Below, piece after piece: positions 41,731-50,437 of a stretch of DNA of 64,000 nucleotides; position 1 is the stretch's first letter; each line of letters opens with the position of its first letter. Location: the NCBI GenBank assembly GCA_001038565.1, contig LFJO01000005.1, forward strand, positions 282,764 to 346,763. Direction: 5' to 3'. The DNA is from Alkalihalobacillus pseudalcaliphilus. GTDB taxonomy: Bacteria; Bacillota; Bacilli; Bacillales; Bacillaceae_D. Position numbers and translations under genes: made by a program. The notes beneath the pieces were generated by a model. The model saw nothing but the letters and a program-made list of their open reading frames with translations, was not told where the DNA came from and did no database searches.

Positions 41731-42414
41731 TTGAGTAGTTATCTCGTTTATCTAGTAGAAGATGAAGAAAATTTATCAGAAGTATTAAAAGCTTATTTAG
41801 AAAAAGAAAATTGGGAAGTAAGAGTGTTTGAAAATGGACAAGATGCGGCAGACGCAGTAGAAGATAAACCGCATTTATGGATTTTAGATATTATGCTTCC
41901 TGGTATGGATGGATATCAATTGCTTAAAACCATTAAGCAACATGAAGACACACCTGTTATTTTTATCTCGGCAAGAGATCAGGACTTGGATCGGGTTTTA
42001 GGTCTTGAGATGGGAAGTGACGATTATTTAGCCAAGCCCTTTTTACCACAGGAATTAATTATCCGAGCCAAAAAGATTATTAATCGTGTTTATGGAAGTT
42101 CAGGACAAGAGCAGAAAAAGATTGAAATTAATCAATATGTTGTTGATCCGATTGGCCGAACTGTCGTTGATATGGAAGAAGGAGAAGATGCACTTGTAGA
42201 CTTAACAACAAAAGAGATGGATCTTGTTCTATTATTGACAGGTGATATTGGAAAGGCATTTTCACGCGATAAAATTATTGAGCATGTATGGGGAGAAAAT
42301 TATTATGGCTCCGAGCGTGCCGTTGATGATGTTGTTCGTCGCGTTCGTAAAAAAATGCCTCGTGTACATCTTGAAACCTTATACGGGTATGGCTATCGCA
42401 TTTTATCGTCATGA
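41731..42414 (+). CDS. cssR: Response regulator CssR
   Basis: A 227-residue OmpR-class regulator closely resembling B. subtilis CssR (LVEDEENL, PHLWILDIMLPGMDGY with the phosphorylated Asp, VIFISARDQDLDRVLGLE, DDYLAKPFLPQELIIRAKK). The C-terminal winged helix carries VDDVVRRVRKKMP and ETLYGYGYRILSS. CssR responds to misfolded secreted protein and controls htrA-type quality-control proteases. The gene overlaps cssS by four bases (ATGA). About 250 bases upstream hold no ORF; a TTGACG near 41543 could be a -35. Confidence 0.9.
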   Translation: MSSYLVYLVEDEENLSEVLKAYLEKENWEVRVFENGQDAADAVEDKPHLWILDIMLPGMDGYQLLKTIKQHEDTPVIFISARDQDLDRVLGLEMGSDDYLAKPFLPQELIIRAKKIINRVYGSSGQEQKKIEINQYVVDPIGRTVVDMEEGEDALVDLTTKEMDLVLLLTGDIGKAFSRDKIIEHVWGENYYGSERAVDDVVRRVRKKMPRVHLETLYGYGYRILSS

Positions 42415-43802
42415 TTAAAATAAATTTGACGCAGCGAATTTGGCTAGCGTTTATTTCGCTTATTGTTTTAGTTGGTCTATCCGTTATTATTATTTTTCCG
42501 ATTTCGATTAAGGATACGTTAACGGAGGAATCGTATTGGTTAATAGAAAGGGAGCAGGAACGAGCGACCAATGGTTTATTTGATTTTCTAAACCCTCCAC
42601 AGGATGGGAGTGGTTTCTTCGAACAAAGTGAGGCAGGAGAAGTGTTTCACTTTGTTTTATATGATACATTAGGAATGCCCCCACACGGTGACCATATTCC
42701 ACCTGCTGAGGTCATTCGGGAAATGGCGATTAAAGCTTTTGCTCAGGAGTCATTAACAGGTCGTTATGAGCTACAATACGGGGGACAAACGGTTTTTTAT
42801 GTGGTAAAAGAGGTCATATTGGACCAAAAAGCCTATCATATTGCTTATATGTGGGATACATACCGTGATGAAATGGTTAACAAATTGTGGGAAAGATTGC
42901 TTTATTTATTTTTACTAACAAGCGTATTGAGTTTATTACCTGCTATTTGGCTGAAGCACTATTTACGTCAACCACTTATTATATTAGGGAATCATTTAGA
43001 GCAAATTGCAAACAGGGACTGGAAAGAGCCATTGAAATGGAAAGGCGATGAAGATTTTCAACGCTTGTCTGACCAGTTTGAAAAAATGAGACAGAACTTA
43101 AATATGTATGATAGTGCTCAAAAAACGTTTATTCAACACGCTTCTCATGAATTAAAGACACCTATTATGGTGATTAAAAGCTATGCTCAATCAGTGAAAG
43201 ATGGAATTCTACCCAAACAAAACTTGGAACGGACAATGGATGTCATCATCGAGGAAAGTAATCGAATGGAACGTCGTGTCATAGATATGCTCTATTATAC
43301 AAAGTTAGATTCTTACAAAGAGGATTCATTAAATCAAACGGAGTTTTATTTTGGTCAGCTAGCTTTCAAAATTGAAGAACGTTTTCGCATGCAACGAGAA
43401 GATGTATCCATTCATGTATTAAATTCAGACGTTAAAATTAAAGGTGATGAAGAACAATTAGAGGTACTGATTGAAAACCTGGTAGAAAACGCATTAAGAT
43501 ATGCGATTAGTGGGATTTGGATCAATGCTGAGAAGGTAGATAAGTTGATTAGGATTTCGGTTGAAAATGACGGAGAGACGATTCCAGAAGATGACATACC
43601 AAAACTGTTTAATCCTTTTTATAAAGGGAATAATGGGAAATTTGGTTTAGGATTAGCGATTGTCAAAAGAATTGCAGAGCTCCATCATGGATATCCTGAA
43701 ATTGAGAATACAGATAAAGGTGTTAAAATGAAAGTTTATTTACCGGCAATTGACGATAAGAAGTCTAACGGTACAAGTAAAAATAAGAAAAAGCAAAGAT
43801 AG
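42411..43802 (+). CDS. cssS: Secretion-stress sensor histidine kinase CssS
   Basis: A 463-residue kinase with membrane helices at about 10-30 and 160-180 enclosing an external sensor domain of about 130 residues. A HAMP region, the H box HASHELKTPIMVIKSYAQSV and the ATPase motifs ENLVENALRYA, PFYKGNNGKFGLGLAIVKRI follow. The basic Lys/Asn tail is unusual but short. It is paired with cssR; together they report protein misfolding at the membrane-wall interface, consistent with prsA and the yidC2 homologue lying nearby. Confidence 0.9.
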   Translation: MIKINLTQRIWLAFISLIVLVGLSVIIIFPISIKDTLTEESYWLIEREQERATNGLFDFLNPPQDGSGFFEQSEAGEVFHFVLYDTLGMPPHGDHIPPAEVIREMAIKAFAQESLTGRYELQYGGQTVFYVVKEVILDQKAYHIAYMWDTYRDEMVNKLWERLLYLFLLTSVLSLLPAIWLKHYLRQPLIILGNHLEQIANRDWKEPLKWKGDEDFQRLSDQFEKMRQNLNMYDSAQKTFIQHASHELKTPIMVIKSYAQSVKDGILPKQNLERTMDVIIEESNRMERRVIDMLYYTKLDSYKEDSLNQTEFYFGQLAFKIEERFRMQREDVSIHVLNSDVKIKGDEEQLEVLIENLVENALRYAISGIWINAEKVDKLIRISVENDGETIPEDDIPKLFNPFYKGNNGKFGLGLAIVKRIAELHHGYPEIENTDKGVKMKVYLPAIDDKKSNGTSKNKKKQR

Positions 43803-43814
43803 TGAATTAAATTT

Positions 43815-43853
43815 AAAACGAGTAGCTGGAAGGACAATGAGCTGCTCGTTTTC
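43815..43853 (+). terminator. Terminator of cssRS
   Basis: AAAACGAGTAGC pairs with GCTGCTCGTTTT. Confidence 0.75.
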
Positions 43854-43966
43854 TATGTTATAAAGTTGTTAGTTTTTTTATTATAAATATGAATGCACGT
43901 AGAGGTATCCGTCATGAAAGTAATCTATGTTATACTATAAACAAATTATGTGCCGAGGTGATCAGA

Positions 43967-44926
43967 ATGACTAAAGGAATTAGATATTATCAAGTTGGTG
44001 ATAAAATTGATAGCTATTTTCTTATAAAAACGGCGACACGAGGAATCGCAAGTAATGGAAAACCATTTTTGACATTAATTCTAGGAGATCACACTGGTGA
44101 AATTGATGCTAAATTGTGGGGATGCTCACCAGAGGATGAAAAAACGTTTATTAGTAAGTCGATTGTACATCTTACGGGTGAGTTAGGTGAATATCGTGGT
44201 CGTAATCAGTTAAAACTGCAGAGTATTCGTCCGACTACAGCGATGGATGATGTGAAAGTGACAGACTTCGTTCGTTCCGCCCCTATATCTCCAGAAGATA
44301 TGTTAGAGCAAATAACACAATACATTTTTGAAATGAAAAACTCAAGTATCCAAAGAATTACAAGACATTTATTAAAAAAGCATCAGTCAGATTTCTTAGA
44401 ATCGCCTGCTGCGACAAAAAATCATCATGAGTTCCATTCGGGGTTGGCTTACCATGTTGTCTCAATGCTACATATTGCTAAAAGCCTAGCCGAACTCTAC
44501 CCATCCCTCGATACAGACCTACTCTATTCAGGCGTCATCTTACATGATTTAGGTAAGGTACGTGAATTATCAGGCCCAATAGATACGGTCTATACGTTAG
44601 AAGGGAATTTACTAGGTCACATTACCATTATTGTTAATGAAATCGATGAAGCTGCCAAAGAACTAAGTATCGAAGGCGAAGAAGTGCTCATTCTAAAACA
44701 TCTTGTGCTGAGCCACCATGGAAAAGGAGAGTGGGGCAGTCCTAAGCCACCACTTATAAAAGAAGCTGAAATATTACATATGATTGATAATATTGATGCT
44801 AAAATGAATATGCTCGATAGAGCTTTAGAGCGAATTCAACCTGGAACTTTCTCAGAGCGTGTAATGGCTTTAGACAATCGCAGTTTCTACAAACCAAGCT
44901 TCCACGAACCACCAATAGACTTATAA
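43967..44926 (+). CDS. yhaM: 3'-5' exoribonuclease YhaM
   Basis: A 319-residue nuclease with an N-terminal OB-fold ([20 protein letters not shown]) and a C-terminal HD domain ([43 protein letters not shown]) that reads almost as in B. subtilis YhaM. It degrades RNA and single-stranded DNA in a metal-dependent manner. An open frame extends back to 43889, but GAGGTGATCAG and the family N-terminus MTKGI fix the ATG at 43967. A TATACT -10-like box is at 43930. Confidence 0.96.
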   Translation: MTKGIRYYQVGDKIDSYFLIKTATRGIASNGKPFLTLILGDHTGEIDAKLWGCSPEDEKTFISKSIVHLTGELGEYRGRNQLKLQSIRPTTAMDDVKVTDFVRSAPISPEDMLEQITQYIFEMKNSSIQRITRHLLKKHQSDFLESPAATKNHHEFHSGLAYHVVSMLHIAKSLAELYPSLDTDLLYSGVILHDLGKVRELSGPIDTVYTLEGNLLGHITIIVNEIDEAAKELSIEGEEVLILKHLVLSHHGKGEWGSPKPPLIKEAEILHMIDNIDAKMNMLDRALERIQPGTFSERVMALDNRSFYKPSFHEPPIDL

Positions 44927-44938
44927 CTAACACCCTAG

Positions 44939-44974
44939 AAGCTATATGAACGAGTCATATAGCTTCTTTTTGGT
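44939..44974 (+). terminator. Terminator after yhaM
   Basis: AGAAGCTATATGA-acgag-TCATATAGCTTCTTTTTG is a 13-bp perfect hairpin with T tail. Confidence 0.9.
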
Positions 44975-44994
44975 GTGACAAATATTTACCTACT

Positions 44995-45600
44995 ACACCA
45001 ACAAGAATGAAAGCAGTGTTTGGCACTTTAACTGGTGGAACTTCATTCAATTTGGTTTTTGAATGAGAAGCACACGAACCAAAGGACCTGTATGAATAGG
45101 GATGAGTATTAGTGTGAGTAACGCCACGATATGTCGATGAAGGAAGCTGGTCGACATGATCATGAGTAAAAAAGGCCAAGAACCTGTCGATGAAGGAGGT
45201 TGGTCGACATGATCATGAGCCAAAAAGGCCAAGAACCTGTCGATGAAGGAGGCTGGTCGACATGATCATGAGCAAAAAAAGGCCAAGAACCTGTCGATGA
45301 AGGAGGCTGGTCGACATGAACATGAGTAAAAAAAGGCCAAGAACCTGTCGATGAAGGAAGCTGGTCGACATGAACATGAGTAAAAAAGGCCAAGAACCTG
45401 TCGATGAAGGAGGCTGGTCGACATGAACATGAGTAAAAAAGGCCAAGAACCTGTCGATGAAGGAGGCTGGTCGACATGATCATGAGCCAAAAAGGCCAAG
45501 AAGAACCGAATGTGTCCTTTACTCAAGGGAACCGAGGACCAGCTAACTTCAAGGCACAACCCATCGCTCCTAAGTAAAGTAACTTTCATTTAAAAGTTCT
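44995..45600. repeat. Modular intergenic repeat, locus 7, with nested array
   Basis: Left end CACCAACAAGAATGAAAGC, then GTGAGTAACGCCACGATA, then a seven-unit array, then AGAACCGAATGTGTCC and the right-hand module ACCAGCTAACTTCAAGGCAC ending AACTTTCATTTAAAAG. The parts on either side of the array match an uninterrupted copy at 53.25 kb. The open frames of 77-107 codons on the minus strand are readings of the array and are not genes. Confidence 0.8.
45133..45505. repeat. Seven-copy tandem array of a 53/54-bp unit
   Basis: Units start (GTCGATGAAGGA) at 45133, 45186, 45239, 45293, 45347, 45400 and 45453: 53 or 54 bases apart, the extra base lying in an A run. TGTCGA pairs with TCGACA within each unit. 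The units are almost identical, with single changes such as GATCATGAG/GAACATGAG. Confidence 0.9.
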
Positions 45601-45660
45601 AACCACAGTACAACGAGCATATATAAAAGTATCGGACAAGTATTAAAGGGGGAGCAAAGG

Positions 45661-45939
45661 ATGAATACAAATAAATTAAGTCAACGAATTGCCTTACTAT
45701 TACTCATTAGCTTAATTGTCGTTTTCCTATTTACTCAAACAAGTGCAGGCACTATTTTACTTTCTAGCCCTTGGTGGATTTATCTTGTTATTGCAGGCAT
45801 CATCTTTAGTGGCTATATGAGTATGAAGCATTCACTAGATGACAAACATGTTGAACATGAATATATAGAAAAAGAGGGTCATATTTTTATAGAAAGAATG
45901 GAAGAAGAACGTGCCAAAAGAAACGCCGAAAAATCCTAA
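45661..45939 (+). CDS. yhaL: Sporulation protein YhaL
   Basis: A 92-residue membrane protein with two hydrophobic segments (about 9-28 and 35-55) and a charged tail whose EYIEKEGHIFIERMEEERAK matches B. subtilis YhaL. In B. subtilis the gene is expressed during sporulation; the function is unknown. It is longer at the N-terminus than the B. subtilis protein (one extra helix). AAAGGGGGAG precedes the ATG. It converges on prsA, as in B. subtilis. Confidence 0.85.
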   Translation: MNTNKLSQRIALLLLISLIVVFLFTQTSAGTILLSSPWWIYLVIAGIIFSGYMSMKHSLDDKHVEHEYIEKEGHIFIERMEEERAKRNAEKS

Positions 45940-45961
45940 CGTTTCAACGTTAGGATTTTTC
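45929..45961. terminator. Bidirectional terminator between yhaL and prsA
   Basis: AAAAATCCTAACG-tttcaa-CGTTAGGATTTTT is perfectly symmetrical and overlaps the yhaL stop codon. Confidence 0.85.
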
Positions 45962-45978
45962 TATAGACAAAAGCTATT

Positions 45979-46896
45979 TTATTCTTCGGAAGCTTCCTCA
46001 GTGCTCTCTTCTTCTGTAAACAAATCAGTAAACCTTGAATCCTTTACATCGATATCAGCATCAGCTAAAATTTCTTGTAATACTTCCGGACCAGACCTAG
46101 CTTGTTGAGCTTCTAAAGTATTTTGAATCTCTTCCTCAAAGTCTTCGTAAGATGTTTTCTTACCCGTTACTTTAATGATATGGAAGCCATACTCAGATTC
46201 CACTAAACCACTTGTTTCACCAACTTCTAAAGCAAATGCAGCTTCAGAAAATTCAGGTACCATACGTTCATAAGCGAAATAACCTAATTCTCCACCTCTT
46301 GAAGCTGAGCCGTCGATAGAATATTCTTGTGCTAATTCAGCAAAATCCCCACCGTCATTTAATAGTTGTAATACTTCTTCAGCTTCCTCTTCTTCAGTGA
46401 CTAGGATATGACTTGCTTCAATTTGCTCACCATAAAGATTTTGGTTCTCTTCATAATAGGCTTGTTTGTCTTCCTCCGTAACTTCTACGTCCTTTTTGGC
46501 TAATGCGTCAATAATAAGTGGAGGAATGATATAACCGTCGACGAATTCCTCAATGGTATCAACAGCGATACCATTTTGTGCAGCAACTAATTCAAGTAAC
46601 TCTTCATCTGATTCAGCTTGAAAATTTGTTTTTAAATACTCGAGTTCTTCATCAATTTCTTCTTGAGTAATACCAGAGTTCTCACGTTGATCGTGAATTG
46701 CTTTTAACTGAACAAGCTCTGTTAATGTCATCTCACCGTAACGTTCTTTTAAGAGTTCTACAAACTCTCCTTCTGTAATTTCCGTTCCATTTACGACAAC
46801 AACGACTGTATCATCATTGGCTGTATCATCATTTGTACAGGCGGCAAGCATGGCGAAAGCAGCTAGTCCAACGGCTGATAATATGTATTTCTTCAT
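45979..46896 (-). CDS. prsA: Foldase lipoprotein PrsA
   Basis: A 305-residue lipoprotein peptidyl-prolyl isomerase that folds secreted proteins outside the membrane. The signal ends in the lipobox LAAC, followed by a very acidic linker. The parvulin domain spans about residues 160-255 (IEASHILVTEEEEA, GGDFAELAQEYSIDGSASRG, GELGYFAYERMVPEFSEAAF, SEYGFHIIKVTGKK). The C-terminus is acidic. A GTG at 46905 touches AGGGGAG; the ATG at 46896 is better spaced and gives MKKYILS. Strong acidity fits an alkaliphilic or salt-tolerant host. Confidence 0.95.
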   Translation of the reverse strand: MKKYILSAVGLAAFAMLAACTNDDTANDDTVVVVVNGTEITEGEFVELLKERYGEMTLTELVQLKAIHDQRENSGITQEEIDEELEYLKTNFQAESDEELLELVAAQNGIAVDTIEEFVDGYIIPPLIIDALAKKDVEVTEEDKQAYYEENQNLYGEQIEASHILVTEEEEAEEVLQLLNDGGDFAELAQEYSIDGSASRGGELGYFAYERMVPEFSEAAFALEVGETSGLVESEYGFHIIKVTGKKTSYEDFEEEIQNTLEAQQARSGPEVLQEILADADIDVKDSRFTDLFTEEESTEEASEE

Positions 46897-47084
46897 TAAT
46901 TTCACTCCCCTATATTTAGGTCGACTCCATAAATGTAATCACAGCATTAACTATACCATAAATAGTTAAATTATAAAAAGTATTTCATGAAGAATTAGAA
47001 AATCCATGGAGATGAATGCTAAACGTATGGACAAAAGCTGAAAAGAATCTGGATTTTCGCCTTAATTTGGGTCATTCGCCCAGT

Positions 47085-47111
47085 ACATAAAGAAGGCATT
47101 TGCATAAGATA
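47085..47111 (+). promoter_or_regulatory. Sigma-K/sigma-E type promoter for the first YjcZ peptide
   Basis: AC at 47085 and CATAAGATA at 47103-47111 (consensus CATANNNTA) are 16 bases apart, the expected sigma-K spacing, about 30 bases before the YjcZ-type gene. Confidence 0.5.
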
Positions 47112-47140
47112 TCCTAACAAAGCACAGAGGAGGTGTTATT

Positions 47141-47224
47141 ATGTCTCACGCATACCAAGGTGGATTTGCGTTGATCGTTGTATTGTTCATCTTATTAGTC
47201 ATTGTAGGTGCAGCTTGGTTGTAA
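47141..47224 (+). CDS. YjcZ-family sporulation micropeptide 1
   Basis: A 27-residue peptide, MSHAYQGGFALIVVLFILL then VIVGAAWL: a short Tyr/Gly head and one hydrophobic helix, the hallmark of YjcZ-type sporulation proteins, which also include SscA-like assembly peptides. AGAGGAGGTG precedes the ATG. A sigma-K-like promoter lies upstream. Confidence 0.88.
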   Translation: MSHAYQGGFALIVVLFILLVIVGAAWL

Positions 47225-47310
47225 GCTGGCGACGACATCTCTTTTTTTTGGAGTAATCAATCACATAGCTTCAACTAAACTAATTAAAATACACTAAGGA
47301 GGATTTTACT

Positions 47311-47400
47311 ATGGGTTATGCATACGGAAATAGTGGATTCGCGTTAATCGTTGTACTTTTCATCTTATTAGTTATCATCGGTGCTTCTTGGGTTTTCTAA
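47311..47400 (+). CDS. YjcZ-family sporulation micropeptide 2
   Basis: A 29-residue paralogue of the preceding peptide (MGYAYGNSGFALIVVLFILL then VIIGASWVF), behind AAGGAGG. The shared GFALIVVLFILLVI core shows a tandem duplication; the heads differ. A T run after the first gene (47241-47249) is a weak terminator candidate. Confidence 0.88.
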   Translation: MGYAYGNSGFALIVVLFILLVIIGASWVF

Positions 47401-47412
47401 TAGATGAATCTT

Positions 47413-47462
47413 AAAGAAAAAGAGTGAGCCCAAAAATGCGGCATCACTCTTTTTCTTTTTTC
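47413..47462 (+). terminator. Terminator after the YjcZ pair
   Basis: AAAGAAAAAGAGTGA pairs with TCACTCTTTTTCTTT across a loop of about 16 bases, followed by more T. Confidence 0.85.
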
Positions 47463-47481
47463 TTTCCGAACTAGCATTGAC

Positions 47482-47661
47482 TTACGTAAAAAATATTTTG
47501 ACATACGTCGATGTTAATAAAATAGTCATTAGAATATTAATCGTTCGAAATACCTGGGGTTGTTTTTCGGCAGGAATTTCTCGACGTTCACATAATGCAT
47601 CGGTCATTGAGTTCATTGAATACAAAATAAAGACCGCAAATAGAATGATAAAGAAGACCAT
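47482..47661 (-). CDS. Small membrane protein, 59 residues
   Basis: Begins MVFFIILFAVFILYSMNSM, has a short hydrophilic middle (DALCERREIPAEKQPQVFR) and a second helix (INILMTILLTSTYVKIFF). ACTGGAGGC lies before the ATG and there is no competing plus-strand gene with a ribosome site, so I take it as real. It is a two-helix hairpin protein of unknown function; the family is not recognised. Confidence 0.7.
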   Translation of the reverse strand: MVFFIILFAVFILYSMNSMTDALCERREIPAEKQPQVFRTINILMTILLTSTYVKIFFT

Positions 47662-47849
47662 TCGTCTGCCTCCAGTCTAGCCATTGATAGTTAAACTTTA
47701 TCAAAAATAGTCAAAAAAAGATAGAGATATGCTATGATTTCTTATATTATCCTATGGTAATCTCTAGAATCATAGAAATTGTTTAAACAAACATATCTCA
47801 TTACAAATTGGGGTATAGGACTTTAATTGGTGTAAAAGGGGGCAGTTGG

Positions 47850-48416
47850 ATGAAAAATAGGTGGAAATTAGCTTTTTCGGTCTTGTTCATTTTTAATATC
47901 ATTGTTGGTATAAGCCTTTTTCTATTTGTAAGAAGTTTGAGTGTAGATGGAGATTTTGCATCCTACACGGAGCAGCCTATAGAAGGAGAGACATTATTAG
48001 AAGTAAGCAGTAATAAAGAACGATTGCTCCATCTTATACATACTGCTGACATCGATGCGGATTATGAATTTGAGGTCGATTTTGAAGGAGAACGAGTTAG
48101 GTACGATTCAACGATCGCAATCCTAGGTCAGCAAATTGGCTATTCGATTTTTTTGACGCCAGAAGTTTCAGAGTATGGTAATCTTTCCCTTTATGTGGAA
48201 CAAGTACAAGTGGGCTTCTTTGATGTGCCAGTGAGTATGATATTATCTGGCTTAGGAAGTGCCGCTGATTTTCCTGATTGGGTAATTTCCGATCCGGGAA
48301 ATGAGAGGATACTAGTCCAAATTACAGAGATAGAATTAGGGGAATCCTATTTCTTACGACTTAAGGAATTCAATCTCGCGGAGGACCAAATACAAATGGA
48401 GCTAGTAGCAAAATAG
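47850..48416 (+). CDS. YpmS-like (DUF2140) membrane-anchored protein
   Basis: A 188-residue protein with one N-terminal membrane helix (about 7-28) and an external domain. The domain's pattern, ILGQQIGYSIFLTPEVSEYG then VPVSMILSGLGSAADFPDWV, is that of the YpmS/DUF2140 family. That family is common in Firmicutes and of unknown function. An open frame extends back to 47808, but AAGGGGGC supports ATG at 47850. Confidence 0.8.
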   Translation: MKNRWKLAFSVLFIFNIIVGISLFLFVRSLSVDGDFASYTEQPIEGETLLEVSSNKERLLHLIHTADIDADYEFEVDFEGERVRYDSTIAILGQQIGYSIFLTPEVSEYGNLSLYVEQVQVGFFDVPVSMILSGLGSAADFPDWVISDPGNERILVQITEIELGESYFLRLKEFNLAEDQIQMELVAK

Positions 48417-48690
48417 GTAATAAACAGTATTATATTAAAATAGAAATCAAAGAACAAAAAATACCATAAATAAAAGAACACCCAACTTCTTGTACGTTTT
48501 TATCACCACTTTTGTGAGTGACTGCTGTTTACGAGGTTTACTAAGAAGATGCCACGTGGTTAACTTTGTTTTGAACTATCGTAGAGATGTTTAACATATT
48601 GTTTTAATCAATTTTTAATCTTTCATTTTCACGAATGGTAGTGGAATTCTATTTGACTATGAAAGGAAGAAAAAAAGGGGCAACCTGGCA
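48417..48690. other. Intergenic stretch without a recognised feature
   Basis: No ORF with a ribosome site and no hairpin terminator stands out between the YpmS-like gene and repeat locus 8. Confidence 0.5.
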
Positions 48691-49018
48691 GAAATGAGAG
48701 CCATTGTGGGCACAGGTTACCTCAGTGCAACATTAGACCACAGTATGATTTACAAAACGCACATGGCGAAGTCCGATTCAGTTCGCCATCAACAAATACG
48801 AAACCAGGATTTTGCCCTTAACTTGAGGCTGTTCATTCACTTTGTTTTTTGTTGTCAATCAATTAAAGGAATGTTTTAATTGTTTTTGAACTAGAGAATG
48901 TAGGTTAACCTAGCGGAAAAAAATATGTGGAGATTCTCGCGGAGTGCCACCCAGCAGGACGCGGATCATAATTTTGGTAGCGACGAGCAACGCTCTATGT
49001 TCGCACTAACTTTCAAAC
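48690..49018. repeat. Modular intergenic repeat, locus 8
   Basis: Contains the hairpin module ATGGCGAA...TTCGCCAT (about 48763-48789) and its CATCAACAAATACGAAACC neighbour, a spacer, and the GCAGGACGCGGATCATAATT module. It ends ACTAACTTTCAAACAAAAAAG at about 49020, merging with the hpr terminator. Confidence 0.7.
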
Positions 49019-49059
49019 AAAAAAGAAGTCGTGGACATGAACGACTTCTTTCTTTTTGG
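49019..49059 (-). terminator. Terminator of hpr/scoC
   Basis: AAGAAGTCGT pairs with ACGACTTCTT; on the minus strand it runs into TTTTTTG. Confidence 0.75.
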
Positions 49060-49060
49060 C

Positions 49061-49657
49061 TTATTTTGTTGCTTCTAGGAGTTGAGCGACAGTTTCGTGT
49101 GGCTCCGGCTTTTTTAATTGACCGTCGTTATCTATGAAATCATGTTCTAGTTTCATTAAGGATTGTTCGAATGTATCGACGAATTCTGAGCCATATAAAT
49201 GCCTCACAATACTTATTATTTCTGAGAATTCAGGGAACTTCCCGTATAATTCCTTAATTGGTAACGCCCCTTCAAAGATGCTATACGTATTTAACTCATA
49301 AGCCTCCATTGTTTTTACAAACAAATCGCGGCCTTCTTCTGTTAAGCATACGTATGTATTACGCTTATCAGTATCTTTTTTTGAAAAGGTTAAATAACCT
49401 TTCGCTTCTAATTTTTTGGAAAAATTAAAGGCTGTAGATACATGCATAACACCAAATTTAGCAATGTCAGAAATGGCGGCGCCATCCAACTGATAGGCAA
49501 GCCATAAAATATGATGCTCATTAATATTAAGGTCAAAAGGTTTAATCCATTTCTGCCAATCCTTTTCTACTGATTTCCATAACGCTTTGCTAAGCTGAGC
49601 AACCTTATGGCTAAAAAGTAAGGATTGTAATAATGTACTGGATTGGTGATGCTCCAT
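49061..49657 (-). CDS. hpr: MarR-family repressor Hpr/ScoC
   Basis: A 198-residue transition-state regulator nearly identical in pattern to B. subtilis Sco[41 protein letters not shown], and the winged helix [20 protein letters not shown] with [17 protein letters not shown]. ScoC represses extracellular protease genes, sporulation and motility functions. GGGAGGAG fixes the ATG at 49657 rather than the upstream frame start. The yhaH-hpr neighbourhood is kept as in B. subtilis. Confidence 0.95.
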   Translation of the reverse strand: MEHHQSSTLLQSLLFSHKVAQLSKALWKSVEKDWQKWIKPFDLNINEHHILWLAYQLDGAAISDIAKFGVMHVSTAFNFSKKLEAKGYLTFSKKDTDKRNTYVCLTEEGRDLFVKTMEAYELNTYSIFEGALPIKELYGKFPEFSEIISIVRHLYGSEFVDTFEQSLMKLEHDFIDNDGQLKKPEPHETVAQLLEATK

Positions 49658-49846
49658 TTTTCTCCTCCCATCCAAAAAGTTCACTTTTTCTGTGTCTTTT
49701 ACATATAAAATTATAGCTGAATATTTTCACTTCTTATTATGACAAGAAATGAAGAAAAAAGAAAGAGCAAAACAAGTGTTTAAACAAACTTTTTTGAAAA
49801 TTTAAATATTTATTGAAGTATAATTAAATGAAAAGTAAATATTTGG

Positions 49847-50155
49847 TTAACCTTGTTGTTTGTCAAAATTTTCCTTTCGTTTATTCTCAATTGTTTGATT
49901 GAGAATTTCTCCAGAAAGGATTTGGTTTTTCCAATTCTCAGCAGCGTGAATTAATTTATGACTTGTGTCACTTATTAATGGGCAAGATGTATCTTGGTGA
50001 TTGGAAGATGTCGTACTTAGGCCGTTCGTATTGACTAATTGGTCATGTAGTTTACTTCTAAGCACTTTTCCAGAATAGGGGGCAGTCAGTAGACTACATA
50101 AAGCGCCAACACTGACCCCAGTAATTAGTCCAAAGAGATATGATTTAGCTTTCAT
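49847..50155 (-). CDS. yhaH: YtxH-domain protein YhaH
   Basis: A 102-residue protein whose N-terminus (MKAKSYLFGLITGVSVGALC, then TAPYSGKVLR) is the YtxH/gas-vesicle-like membrane segment with the typical Gly-rich helix. The rest is hydrophilic and poorly conserved. YtxH proteins are linked to general stress in bacilli. GTG at 50164 lies in the ribosome site AAAGGTGG, so ATG at 50155 is chosen. Confidence 0.85.
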   Translation of the reverse strand: MKAKSYLFGLITGVSVGALCSLLTAPYSGKVLRSKLHDQLVNTNGLSTTSSNHQDTSCPLISDTSHKLIHAAENWKNQILSGEILNQTIENKRKENFDKQQG

Positions 50156-50230
50156 TGTGACCACCTTTCATTTATAGATAAATTCATGAACGAATCCGAC
50201 TTCACATATACATGATTAAGGAGGGATTGT

Positions 50231-50437
50231 ATGGATGCATTAATCTTATTAACTCTTGCTGTTTGTTTACTTTCATTATATAGTACAATTTTTATGGTGG
50301 CTCAGCTAAAGAAACAGGAGTTTACAGATAAGCAGGTAAGGTGGACGCGTTCTATATATCTTATGTTAGCTATCACAATTATTGCAGCTATCTTGACGAT
50401 ATGGTTAATCATTTTTTATTTTTTTAAAGGCTTGTAG
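50231..50437 (+). CDS. Small two-helix membrane protein
   Basis: A 68-residue protein with hydrophobic segments at about 3-24 and 42-66 and a basic link (LKKQEFTDKQVRWTRS). AAGGAGG lies well before the ATG. Its end overlaps the end of serC by 14 bases in convergent orientation. Family not recognised. Confidence 0.7.
   Translation: MDALILLTLAVCLLSLYSTIFMVAQLKKQEFTDKQVRWTRSIYLMLAITIIAAILTIWLIIFYFFKGL

Noticed and set aside
45047-45589. Several minus-strand ORFs of 61-107 codons
   Set aside because: They are frames through the 53/54-bp array, open only because the unit lacks stops; no ribosome site was found.
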